From an uncultured Eubacterium sp. (lineage in GTDB: Bacteria > Bacillota > Clostridia > Lachnospirales > CAG-274): a stretch of DNA of 14,841 bases. Below are positions 6,763-13,961 of the stretch, in pieces. The stretch spans positions 1 through 14,841 of the forward strand of contig UQRG01000021.1 of NCBI GenBank assembly GCA_900543365.1. The letters are read 5' to 3'. How positions within the stretch are numbered: position 1 is the first letter of the stretch; each line of letters opens with the position of its first letter. Made by a program: the position numbers and the translations under genes. Below the pieces are notes generated by a model, which was not told the origin of the DNA, ran no database searches, and saw only the letters and a list, made by a program, of their open reading frames with translations.

Positions 6763-8046
6763 CTACTCACTAGTTTTTTCACTAGTATTATCAATATATC
6801 TTTGTGCCTCTTTTTTAATACTTTGCACTGGATGTTTTTCTGCCACAGTTTTAAAATAATTTAAAGCTGATGCAGTATCTCCCTCTTTATCTGCTATTTT
6901 GCCCAACTGGTACATAGAGCTATATCTAATTTCATCACCCTCACCAGTACACTTAATAGCTTTATTAAAATAATCTTTAGCACTAGTATAGTCACCATTA
7001 TTGCTTGCCCTTTTACCATCACTAAAATATTCACTAGCTGCTGCAGGCAAAACAGTTTTACAAAGGCTAGAATACTGACTTAAAACTTCTTGATTAAAAC
7101 CAGCTGTACTTAAAGTAATAAGTTTTTCAGCTGCTTCTTCAACACTACCTTCATCATAATAGTTTTTAATATCACTAAGTAACTTTACTCTCTGCTGAAG
7201 TTCTTGATTATCAGCAGTATGAAGTTTAGAACGAAGATCCTCATTTTCTTGAGTAAGTCTATCAATAGTGGCTGTTTTATTTTCCAATTCAGTTTTCATA
7301 TTATTTTGAAGAACATTATAATCCGTTTGTAGCTTATCATAATCACTTCTAAAATTTTTAGCAATAGCTGGCAAGCCCATACAACCTAAAACTACAGCAC
7401 AAATAACTACACCATAAATAAAATAGCTAAAATTTCCACCTTGCCTTGATCTAGATTTTAGATCATTAGACTTAGACTTAAAAAACAATCTTTTTTCAGG
7501 CTTCAGCAACTGATAATACTTAATAGCTATAGGATTAGTGCAATCTATTTTAAGTACTTTTTCAGCCATTTTAAAAGCATCTGACTCTTTGCCTCTTTCA
7601 ATATAGCAAAGAGCAAGTAAGTTCATAGCATCAACAAGTCCCTTGTTTTTTTCAAGAGCTTTTTTAAGATTTAATATAGCCATATCAGTATTACCCTGAT
7701 TAGCATAGGATAAAGCCTCGTTGTACTTTGTTATTGCTTCATACATTGCATCAGCCTCTCTAGCACTTTCAAGTTCTGCAATATAATCAATAGCAATATT
7801 GTCAGTACTTTTAAGTTTATAGCTAATGCTCCATTCAATAAGAGCATTAGCTACTCTGCCTAATCTATAATAGCAAAGACCCATAAGATTTCGAGAATCT
7901 ACATTTTTTTTGTCAAATTCAAGGCTTTTCCTTAATTCACCTACAGCCTCCGATATTCTATCTTCACGACAAAGCTCAAGAGCTTTGTTATAATAAGTTG
8001 CAGACAAACCAATAATTTTCTTTTGTAAAGAGCCAGTATACAGCAT
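6763..8046 (-). CDS. Membrane-anchored TPR protein with an extracytoplasmic coiled coil
   Basis: The function is unknown. The 427 residues divide into four parts. An N-terminal set of tetratricopeptide repeats lies at about 17-171 (for example YNEALSYANQGNTDMAILNL at 108-127). A basic stretch at 181-202 leads into one transmembrane segment at about 206-229 (FIYGVVICAVVLGCMGLPAI). A coiled coil follows at about 233-292. Two more TPR units lie at about 340-407. By the positive-inside rule the first TPR set should be cytoplasmic and the coiled coil plus last TPRs outside, an arrangement suited to linking partners across the membrane. The ATG at 8046 has AAGGAG 7 bases upstream. That sequence overlaps the stop of the small ORF before it, so the two are coupled. 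A terminator follows directly. Confidence 0.85.
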   Translation of the reverse strand: MLYTGSLQKKIIGLSATYYNKALELCREDRISEAVGELRKSLEFDKKNVDSRNLMGLCYYRLGRVANALIEWSISYKLKSTDNIAIDYIAELESAREADAMYEAITKYNEALSYANQGNTDMAILNLKKALEKNKGLVDAMNLLALCYIERGKESDAFKMAEKVLKIDCTNPIAIKYYQLLKPEKRLFFKSKSNDLKSRSRQGGNFSYFIYGVVICAVVLGCMGLPAIAKNFRSDYDKLQTDYNVLQNNMKTELENKTATIDRLTQENEDLRSKLHTADNQELQQRVKLLSDIKNYYDEGSVEEAAEKLITLSTAGFNQEVLSQYSSLCKTVLPAAASEYFSDGKRASNNGDYTSAKDYFNKAIKCTGEGDEIRYSSMYQLGKIADKEGDTASALNYFKTVAEKHPVQSIKKEAQRYIDNTSEKTSE

Positions 8047-8057
8047 AACCCCACTCC

Positions 8058-8189
8058 TTACATAGTTTTTTTCAAATCTCTAAGAATATCCATAATATCC
8101 TCAACGCCATTAGTATCTACTGCTCTAGGAACATCTTTATTCTCCGGCAGTATTGAAAATTTAGCAAGTTCAGCCTTAAAATCTAACAT
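8058..8189 (-). CDS. 43-residue small protein of unknown function
   Basis: A short ORF fills the gap between aspS and the TPR gene. It starts with ATG at 8189, with GAGGTGG 4 bases upstream, and ends with TAA at 8058-8060. Its first residues are MLDFKAELAKFSILPENKD, and its C-terminal third (about 29-42, DIMDILRDLKK) could form an amphipathic helix. It carries 9 acidic and 7 basic residues and has no membrane segment, cysteine or recognised motif. It starts 12 bases after the aspS stop, and its own stop is part of the TPR gene's ribosome binding site (TAAGGAG). Such neat fitting between signals on both sides argues for a real, translated gene. A role with the TPR protein is inference from position only. 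Confidence 0.72.
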   Translation of the reverse strand: MLDFKAELAKFSILPENKDVPRAVDTNGVEDIMDILRDLKKTM

Positions 8190-8201
8190 AATCCACCTCA
8201 A

Positions 8202-10007
8202 TTATTCTTCACTAGTATTTACAGTTTTTGAGATTTCAATACCTAATTCTTCTAACTGCTTTTCGTCAACAATATCTGGTGCATTAGTAAGTAAACAGCT
8301 AGCATCCTTAACCTTAGGGAAAGCAATAACATCTCTAATGCTTTCTGTATCATTTAAGAGCATTACCATTCTATCAAGACCAAATGCTAAACCACCATGT
8401 GGTGGAGCACCATACTTAAAGGCATCAAGAAGAAAACCAAATCTTTCCTGAGCATCTTCCGGAGTAAATCCTAAAAGTTTAAACATCATCTGCTGAATTT
8501 CTTGAGAGTGAATTCTAATAGAACCACCACCAAGTTCACAACCATTAAGAACCATATCATAAGCCTTAGCTCTTACTCTACCAGGGTCAGACTCAACATA
8601 CTGCAAATCCTCGTCCATAGGAGCAGTAAATGGATGGTGAACAGCTACAAATCTTTCTTCTTCATCACTGTATTCAAGAAGAGGGAACTCAGTAACCCAT
8701 AAGAATTTGTATTCACTATTATCAAGAATTTCAAGTCTTTTAGCAACTTCAAGTCTTAATGCACCAAGAGCATCAAACACAACCTTATTCTTATCAGCAC
8801 AAATTAAAATTAAATCACCAGCCTTAGCACCAAAGCGTTCAGCAATCTTTTTAATAGTTTCTTCATCAAAAAACTTAGAGATTGTAGTCTTGTATGTTCC
8901 GTCATCATTGCAAACAATCCAAGCTAGACCTTTAGCACCATAAGTCTTAGCAACATCTACAAGAGAATCTATCTTCTTTCTTGGGAAATGTCCACAGCCT
9001 TCTGCGTTAATACCTCTTACAGAACCACCAGCATCAATAGCATTTTGGAACACTCCAAATTCAGAACCATTAACAATATCTGTAATGTTCTTTAATTCCA
9101 TACCAAATCTAATATCAGGCTTATCTGAACCAAATCTTTCCATAGCCTCGCAATATGGCATTCTTAAGAAAGGAGTTTCAACATCAATACCCTTTAATTC
9201 CTTAAACACCTTCTTAATAAGTCTTTCATTTACACTCATAACATCTTCTTCCTCAACAAAAGAAAGCTCCATATCAATTTGTGTAAATTCAGGCTGTCTA
9301 TCAGCTCTTAAATCCTCATCTCTAAAACACTTAGCAATTTGGAAATACTTGTCGAAACCAGATACCATTAAAAGCTGTTTAAAAAGCTGTGGACTCTGTG
9401 GTAAACCATAAAATGTACCTGGGTGAACTCTTGATGGTACAATATAATCTCTTGCACCTTCTGGAGTAGACTTACCTAAAATAGGAGTATCAATTTCAAT
9501 AAAACCTTCTTCAGTTAAGAACTGTCTTACTGCCTGACAAAGTTTATGTCTTAAAATAATGTTTTCGGCTACACTTGGTCTTCTTAAATCAAGGTATCTA
9601 TACTTTAATCTAAGCTCTGTACTTACATTAATGTTATCTTCAATCTGGAAAGGAGGTGTATCAGATTCAGATAAAATCTTCATTGAATCAACACTAACTT
9701 CAATCTTACCAGTTTTCATATTAGGATTAATATTTTCAGGAGTTCTAGCCTGTACCTTACCTGTTACAGCAATTACATATTCACTTCTGATTTCACTTTC
9801 CTTAGTAATTACATCTTCACTGCTATTGTCCTTATCAACAACAACCTGAACAATACCTGTTCTATCTCTTAAAAGTACAAATGAAAAGTGACCAAATTCT
9901 CTCTTACGGCTTACCCAACCCATAAGTGTCACTTCTTTGCCAACCATTGCCTCGTTTACATCACAGCAATAGCAGCTTCTTTTTAAACCTTCCATTAACT
10001 CTGCCAT
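8202..10007 (-). CDS. aspS: Aspartyl-tRNA synthetase
   Basis: This class II synthetase of bacterial type (601 residues) charges tRNA-Asp. An N-terminal OB-fold anticodon domain occupies about residues 10-115. Catalytic motif 1 lies near 168-192 (IEIDTPILGKSTPEGARDY), motif 2 at 228-245 (FRDEDLRADRQPEFTQID) and motif 3 at 538-551 (GGLAFGLDRMVMLL). The bacterial GAD insertion lies between motifs 2 and 3. In the anticodon domain, REFGHFSFVLLRDRTG (36-51) differs from the more usual RDLGGLIF-D-RDR pattern, so tRNA specificity (Asp only, or Asp plus Asn) cannot be settled from this window. Only 2 bases separate the hisS stop from this start, and the GGAG site (10018-10021) lies inside the hisS C-terminal codons. 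A second in-frame ATG four codons later is a possible alternative start. Confidence 0.97.
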   Translation of the reverse strand: MAELMEGLKRSCYCCDVNEAMVGKEVTLMGWVSRKREFGHFSFVLLRDRTGIVQVVVDKDNSSEDVITKESEIRSEYVIAVTGKVQARTPENINPNMKTGKIEVSVDSMKILSESDTPPFQIEDNINVSTELRLKYRYLDLRRPSVAENIILRHKLCQAVRQFLTEEGFIEIDTPILGKSTPEGARDYIVPSRVHPGTFYGLPQSPQLFKQLLMVSGFDKYFQIAKCFRDEDLRADRQPEFTQIDMELSFVEEEDVMSVNERLIKKVFKELKGIDVETPFLRMPYCEAMERFGSDKPDIRFGMELKNITDIVNGSEFGVFQNAIDAGGSVRGINAEGCGHFPRKKIDSLVDVAKTYGAKGLAWIVCNDDGTYKTTISKFFDEETIKKIAERFGAKAGDLILICADKNKVVFDALGALRLEVAKRLEILDNSEYKFLWVTEFPLLEYSDEEERFVAVHHPFTAPMDEDLQYVESDPGRVRAKAYDMVLNGCELGGGSIRIHSQEIQQMMFKLLGFTPEDAQERFGFLLDAFKYGAPPHGGLAFGLDRMVMLLNDTESIRDVIAFPKVKDASCLLTNAPDIVDEKQLEELGIEISKTVNTSEE

Positions 10008-10009
10008 TT

Positions 10010-11341
10010 TTAATTATCTCCAATCTGTTTTTTTATTTCATTCCCAATATTTTCAAGGTCAACTGTTACCTGTTCACCAGTAGCCATATTCTTAAGAGCA
10101 ACTGTATTGGAATTAACTTCATCTTCGCCAATAACAGCTACAAAAGGTATACCTAACTTATTTGCATACTTCATTTTATGCTTCATACCCTTATTCGCAT
10201 AGTAGCAATCGGCAGTAAAACCGGCTTTCCTAATTTCGCTGGCAGTCTTTAAAGCATAAGCTAAATCTATATTCATTGGAAGAACAAGACAATCTGTAAG
10301 ACTAGCCTTTTCAGCCTTTATTATACCAGCATCTTTAAGCTGAGAGAAAAGTCTTGTAAGACCAATAGAAATACCAATACCTGGCATTTTATTATTAGTG
10401 TAGTAACCAGTAAGATTATCATACCTACCACCAGAACAAACACTGCCTAATCCTCTGTAATCATCAAGTATAGTCTCATAAACAGTACCAGTATAGTAAT
10501 CAAGACCCCTAGCAATAGTAAGGTCAATAGTAAAGTAATCTTCCTCAATACCAAAGGCTCTCATATACTGAGTAACTTTTTCAAGTTCGTCTACGCCTTC
10601 ATTAAATTTGTCATTATCAATATCCATAGCTCTTAAAGATTCTATCTTTTCACTATCACTACCGGATATTAATATAAAATCAATAATTTTATTAATTTTG
10701 TCAGCATCAATACCAAGTTCTTTCAATTCTTCAACTACATTGTCTTTACCTATTTTATCAATTTTATCTATATTTCTTAAAATATCAGAAATCTTATCTT
10801 CAAGACCAAGACTTTCAAAGAAACCATTTAAAACCTTTCTGTTATTTAATCTAACTGTAAACTTGCCAAAATTAAGTTTTCTAAATACATTATAAATAAC
10901 TGCAGGCATTTCAGCATCATAAGCAATATCAAGTTCTTCATTACCAATAATATCAATATCACACTGATAAAATTCTCTAAATCTACCTTTTTGAGGTCTT
11001 TCACCTCTATATACCTTACTCATTTGGTATCTCTTAAAAGGGAATGTAAGCTGACCAGAATGTTGTGCCACATATCTTGCGAGAGGTACAGTAAGGTCAA
11101 ATCTTAATGCAAGGTCATTATCGCCTTTGTTAAATCTGTAAATCTGCTTTTCGGTTTCGCCACCAGCCTTAGCTAAAAGCACCTCTGAAAGTTCAATAAC
11201 AGGTGTATCAAGAGGCAAGAAACCAAAGCTTTCGTAAACCTCTCTTATAGTATCATAAATTTTGTTAAATAAAATCTGGTCTTCCGGAAGAAGTTCCATA
11301 AAACCAGTTAATATTCTAGGTTTTACCTTATCCTTTGCCAT
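10010..11341 (-). CDS. hisS: Histidyl-tRNA synthetase
   Basis: This class II synthetase (443 residues) charges tRNA-His. Visible signatures are motif 1 around GFLPLDTPVIE (40-50), the motif 2 loop YRGERPQKGRFREFYQCDID (111-130), the histidine-specific motif RGLDYYTG (278-285, with the catalytic arginine R278) and motif 3 GIGISIGLTRLF (321-332). An anticodon-binding domain fills about 346-443. This is the true synthetase rather than HisZ, because the histidine motifs and anticodon domain are intact. The start has AAGGAG 7 bases upstream and lies 13 bases after the hemZ stop. No T-box leader fits in that space, so expression should follow the upstream cluster. hisS and aspS are paired in many Firmicutes. 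Confidence 0.97.
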   Translation of the reverse strand: MAKDKVKPRILTGFMELLPEDQILFNKIYDTIREVYESFGFLPLDTPVIELSEVLLAKAGGETEKQIYRFNKGDNDLALRFDLTVPLARYVAQHSGQLTFPFKRYQMSKVYRGERPQKGRFREFYQCDIDIIGNEELDIAYDAEMPAVIYNVFRKLNFGKFTVRLNNRKVLNGFFESLGLEDKISDILRNIDKIDKIGKDNVVEELKELGIDADKINKIIDFILISGSDSEKIESLRAMDIDNDKFNEGVDELEKVTQYMRAFGIEEDYFTIDLTIARGLDYYTGTVYETILDDYRGLGSVCSGGRYDNLTGYYTNNKMPGIGISIGLTRLFSQLKDAGIIKAEKASLTDCLVLPMNIDLAYALKTASEIRKAGFTADCYYANKGMKHKMKYANKLGIPFVAVIGEDEVNSNTVALKNMATGEQVTVDLENIGNEIKKQIGDN

Positions 11342-11354
11342 AGTTATCTCCTTT

Positions 11355-12776
11355 TTAAATTAATGAAATATTCTTTTTTCTGTCAAGCATTTCATCAATT
11401 CTTGTTATATAGTCATCAACGCTTTTAACATTGAATATTCTTTCAATCTGATTAGTTTTAGTATTTACAAGTTTAGTTGAGCCACCAGCACCAAGAGCAA
11501 GTATACTCTGTTTTTCTTCCATAATAGCTACATTGTAAATACATTGACAGTTAGGCTTACAATAGCCTACATTTTCAAAATTACCTACCATATTTTTCTG
11601 TCTGTACATATAGTAAGGGGACATACCCATTTTTTCAGTATATTCTCTTGATATACCAATGAGTTTATCCATTTTAGTAGCATCTGTCATTTCATATTTA
11701 TCAAGAGTTTCCTTTAATCTTGATGCTCTCTTAACAGCTAGAGTATGTACTGTAATACTTTCTGGAGCTAATTTCAAAAGCCCCTCCATAGTATTAACAA
11801 CTTCTTTTTCACCTTCATTAGGAAGTCCAAGTATAATATCTGTATTTATATGTTTATGACCAACTTTTCTAGCCATTTCAAAAGCATTTAAAAACATTTC
11901 TACACTATGTTCTCTACCTATAAGTTTCAAAGTTTCATTATTTAAAGTTTGAGGATTAATAGAAATTCTTGAAACATTATGTTCCCTTAATATTCTAAGT
12001 TTATCTTCTGTTATAGTATCAGGTCTACCAGCCTCAACAGTAAACTCCAAAGGAATTTTAAAGCATTTTTCAACATTAGTCAATACTTTATCTAACTGTT
12101 TTTCATTTAATGATGTAGGAGTTCCTCCTCCAATGTACAAGCTTTCAAGTTCAACATTTTCGAGATATTTTTTTGAAAACTCCATTTCCTTAATAAGAGC
12201 ATCAATATAAGCATCGATTTTAGCTGAATACTGCTTTAACGGATAAGATGTAAAAGAACAGTAAAGACATCTAGTAGGGCAAAATGGAATACCTATATAT
12301 AAACCAGCTTTGCCAATACCACCTTCAACAATCTTCTTTTCTTCTTCGGCAACCTTTATCATAAGATTAAGTTTTTCATCACTTACTAAATACTTATCCT
12401 TAAATGTATGTCTAATTTCATCAGTTGTCTTCCCCTCAAGCCAAGCCTCTGATACAAGCTTGGCAGGTCTAACACCAGTAAGAATTCCCCAAGGGAGAGG
12501 AATATTTAAAATCGAGTTTACAGCCTTTGCAATAGAAAGTCCTATAATTCTTTTTATTTCCCTTTGGCTGTTATTTTCAGCCAAGGCATCAGACCTAGCC
12601 TTAAGTTTTCCGTTGTAGTAAACCTCACTATAAGCATTGTTACCATTTAAAAAACTTAAAACAGTTATGCCATCTAAGGTATTATCAGTTTGTATATATT
12701 TGTCATTTGGATAAAACATCATAAGTATGGACACAACATCATCAATGTAATTGTGCCCCTTTAAAACATAATTCAT
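11355..12776 (-). CDS. hemZ: HemZ-type radical SAM protein (coproporphyrinogen III oxidase-like)
   Basis: This 473-residue radical SAM enzyme of the HemN-related HemZ group is annotated in relatives as an oxygen-independent coproporphyrinogen III dehydrogenase. The 4Fe-4S motif CxxxCxxC is visible in IPFCPTRCLYCSF (C166, C170, C173), followed by the SAM-binding GGGTPTS and the group-typical segment YRQKNMVGNFENVGYC. An N-terminal extension of about 155 residues before the radical SAM core is characteristic of HemZ. True heme synthesis is not shown by the window, since no other heme gene is present, and several HemN-like proteins have other roles. The longest frame opens at a TTG (12803). I place the start at ATG 12776 because GGAG lies 7 bases upstream and the protein then begins MNYVLKGHNYIDD. 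It lies 29 bases after the MBL gene and 13 before hisS. Confidence 0.9.
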   Translation of the reverse strand: MNYVLKGHNYIDDVVSILMMFYPNDKYIQTDNTLDGITVLSFLNGNNAYSEVYYNGKLKARSDALAENNSQREIKRIIGLSIAKAVNSILNIPLPWGILTGVRPAKLVSEAWLEGKTTDEIRHTFKDKYLVSDEKLNLMIKVAEEEKKIVEGGIGKAGLYIGIPFCPTRCLYCSFTSYPLKQYSAKIDAYIDALIKEMEFSKKYLENVELESLYIGGGTPTSLNEKQLDKVLTNVEKCFKIPLEFTVEAGRPDTITEDKLRILREHNVSRISINPQTLNNETLKLIGREHSVEMFLNAFEMARKVGHKHINTDIILGLPNEGEKEVVNTMEGLLKLAPESITVHTLAVKRASRLKETLDKYEMTDATKMDKLIGISREYTEKMGMSPYYMYRQKNMVGNFENVGYCKPNCQCIYNVAIMEEKQSILALGAGGSTKLVNTKTNQIERIFNVKSVDDYITRIDEMLDRKKNISLI

Positions 12777-12783
12777 AATAAAA

Positions 12784-12787
12784 CTCC
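12784..12787 (-). promoter_or_regulatory. Ribosome binding site that sets the hemZ start
   Basis: The minus strand has GGAG followed by TTTTATT and the ATG at 12776. The competing TTG at 12803 lies just 2 bases after the MBL stop codon and has no purine-rich site in front of it. Confidence 0.7.
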
Positions 12788-12805
12788 ATATTAATACTTT
12801 CAAAT

Positions 12806-13429
12806 TTAATTTACAAAAGCATTATTTTCCATTTCATATCCAATACTTGTTTGCTGACCGTGACCAGTATATACAACAGTATCATAAGGTAATAAAAATA
12901 ACTTAGTCCTTATGCTTTCAACTATAGCATTACTATCACCTCCGGGGAAATCTGTTCTTCCTACACTCATTAGGAAAAGAGTGTCACCAGAAAATAAAAC
13001 TCCCTCTTTTTCAAAATAGAAGCAACCACCGCCGGGAGTATGACCAGGGGTAGATATAACCTTAAAACAAATGTTACCAAAGGAAACCTCCTCACCATCA
13101 TTAAAAACTCTGTCATAAGGCACAGTAAAAGCCTTTCCGAACATTTTAGAAAGATTATAAACAGCCGAATCTGCTACAACTTCTTCACCTTGACATATAC
13201 ATATAGGTGCATTAGTATGATTTTTAATAGCCTCTGCTGCACCAGAATGGTCAAAGTGGCAATGAGTTAAACAAATAGCCTTAACATTAAGCTCGTGCTG
13301 GTCAATAATCCCACAAAGCTTGTCAGCCATAGCACCTGGGTCAATAATAATAGTTTCCTTTGTTTCTTCATCAATAACAAAATAACAATTTTCGCCCATA
13401 TCAGGGGAAACAAATAATTTTAATCTCAT
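12806..13429 (-). CDS. MBL-fold metallohydrolase, glyoxalase II-like
   Basis: A single-domain metallo-beta-lactamase-fold protein of 207 residues. All expected metal ligands are visible: H56, H58, D60 and H61 in THCHFDH, H130 in STPGHTPGG, D149 in FSGDTLF and H190 in YTGHG. It should bind two metals. It resembles hydroxyacylglutathione hydrolase but lacks the extra C-terminal substrate domain, as usual for the short bacterial members, whose substrate is uncertain (thioester hydrolysis is the common guess). GGAG lies 11 bases before the ATG, a rather long spacing. An 82-base gap separates it from dtd; I saw no terminator there and no convincing promoter. The position between dtd and hemZ is, to my knowledge, common in Clostridia. 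Confidence 0.92.
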   Translation of the reverse strand: MRLKLFVSPDMGENCYFVIDEETKETIIIDPGAMADKLCGIIDQHELNVKAICLTHCHFDHSGAAEAIKNHTNAPICICQGEEVVADSAVYNLSKMFGKAFTVPYDRVFNDGEEVSFGNICFKVISTPGHTPGGGCFYFEKEGVLFSGDTLFLMSVGRTDFPGGDSNAIVESIRTKLFLLPYDTVVYTGHGQQTSIGYEMENNAFVN

Positions 13430-13511
13430 TATAATTAATTCTCCTTTATTTTATCAAGGCTAAACAAACATTAAAAAGCATATAAACATTTCACTTATTG
13501 TATATTAATCA

Positions 13512-13961
13512 TTAAAACAATTTATCACTATCAAGTAATATAGTTATTGGTCCATCATTTAAAAGCTCAACTTTCATATCAGCTTGAAATATACCGCTTT
13601 GAACATTTTCATAATTAGCTTTAGCATAATCTACAAAAGCATTAAAACTTTCTTTTGCCTCATCAGGCTTAGCACCCATAGCAAAACTAGGTCTATTACC
13701 TTTTCTGGCATCAGCATAAATTGTAAAATTAGGCACAAGTAAAAGACCATAGCCTAAATCTGATATTGACAAATTCATTTTGTCATCACTATCTTCAAAA
13801 ATTCTTATATTCTTAAGCTTATTAAACATCCATTCAAAAGTATTTTGGTTATCACCAGTATTCATACCAACAAGAGCCATAATACCCTTATCAATTTTAC
13901 CAACAACTTTACCATCAACACTTACAGATGCATAAGCAACTCTCTGTAAAACTACTCTCAT
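13512..13961 (-). CDS. dtd: D-aminoacyl-tRNA deacylase
   Basis: Dtd hydrolyses D-aminoacyl-tRNAs (and glycine mischarged on tRNA-Ala), protecting translation from wrong amino acids. The 149 residues cover the entire family length. Conserved features are the N terminus MRVVLQRV, the active-site strand PNFTIYADARKGNRPSF with T80 in the usual place (the common form is SQFTL, so S and Q are replaced by P and N here), and the Gly-cisPro motif NDGPITI with G137-P138. The start codon overlaps the relA stop by one base (TAATG), so translation is coupled. relA followed by dtd is a long-standing Firmicute pair, joining the starvation alarm to tRNA proofreading. Confidence 0.96.
   Translation of the reverse strand: MRVVLQRVAYASVSVDGKVVGKIDKGIMALVGMNTGDNQNTFEWMFNKLKNIRIFEDSDDKMNLSISDLGYGLLLVPNFTIYADARKGNRPSFAMGAKPDEAKESFNAFVDYAKANYENVQSGIFQADMKVELLNDGPITILLDSDKLF

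Noticed and set aside
11355..11392. TTGACA in the hemZ C-terminal codons as a promoter for hisS
   Set aside because: The hexamer 17 bases downstream matches TATAAT at only three positions, and initiation would fall on or beyond the ribosome binding site.
12777..12803. TTG start for hemZ that would add nine residues
   Set aside because: It lacks a Shine-Dalgarno, and the ATG at 12776 has GGAG at good spacing.
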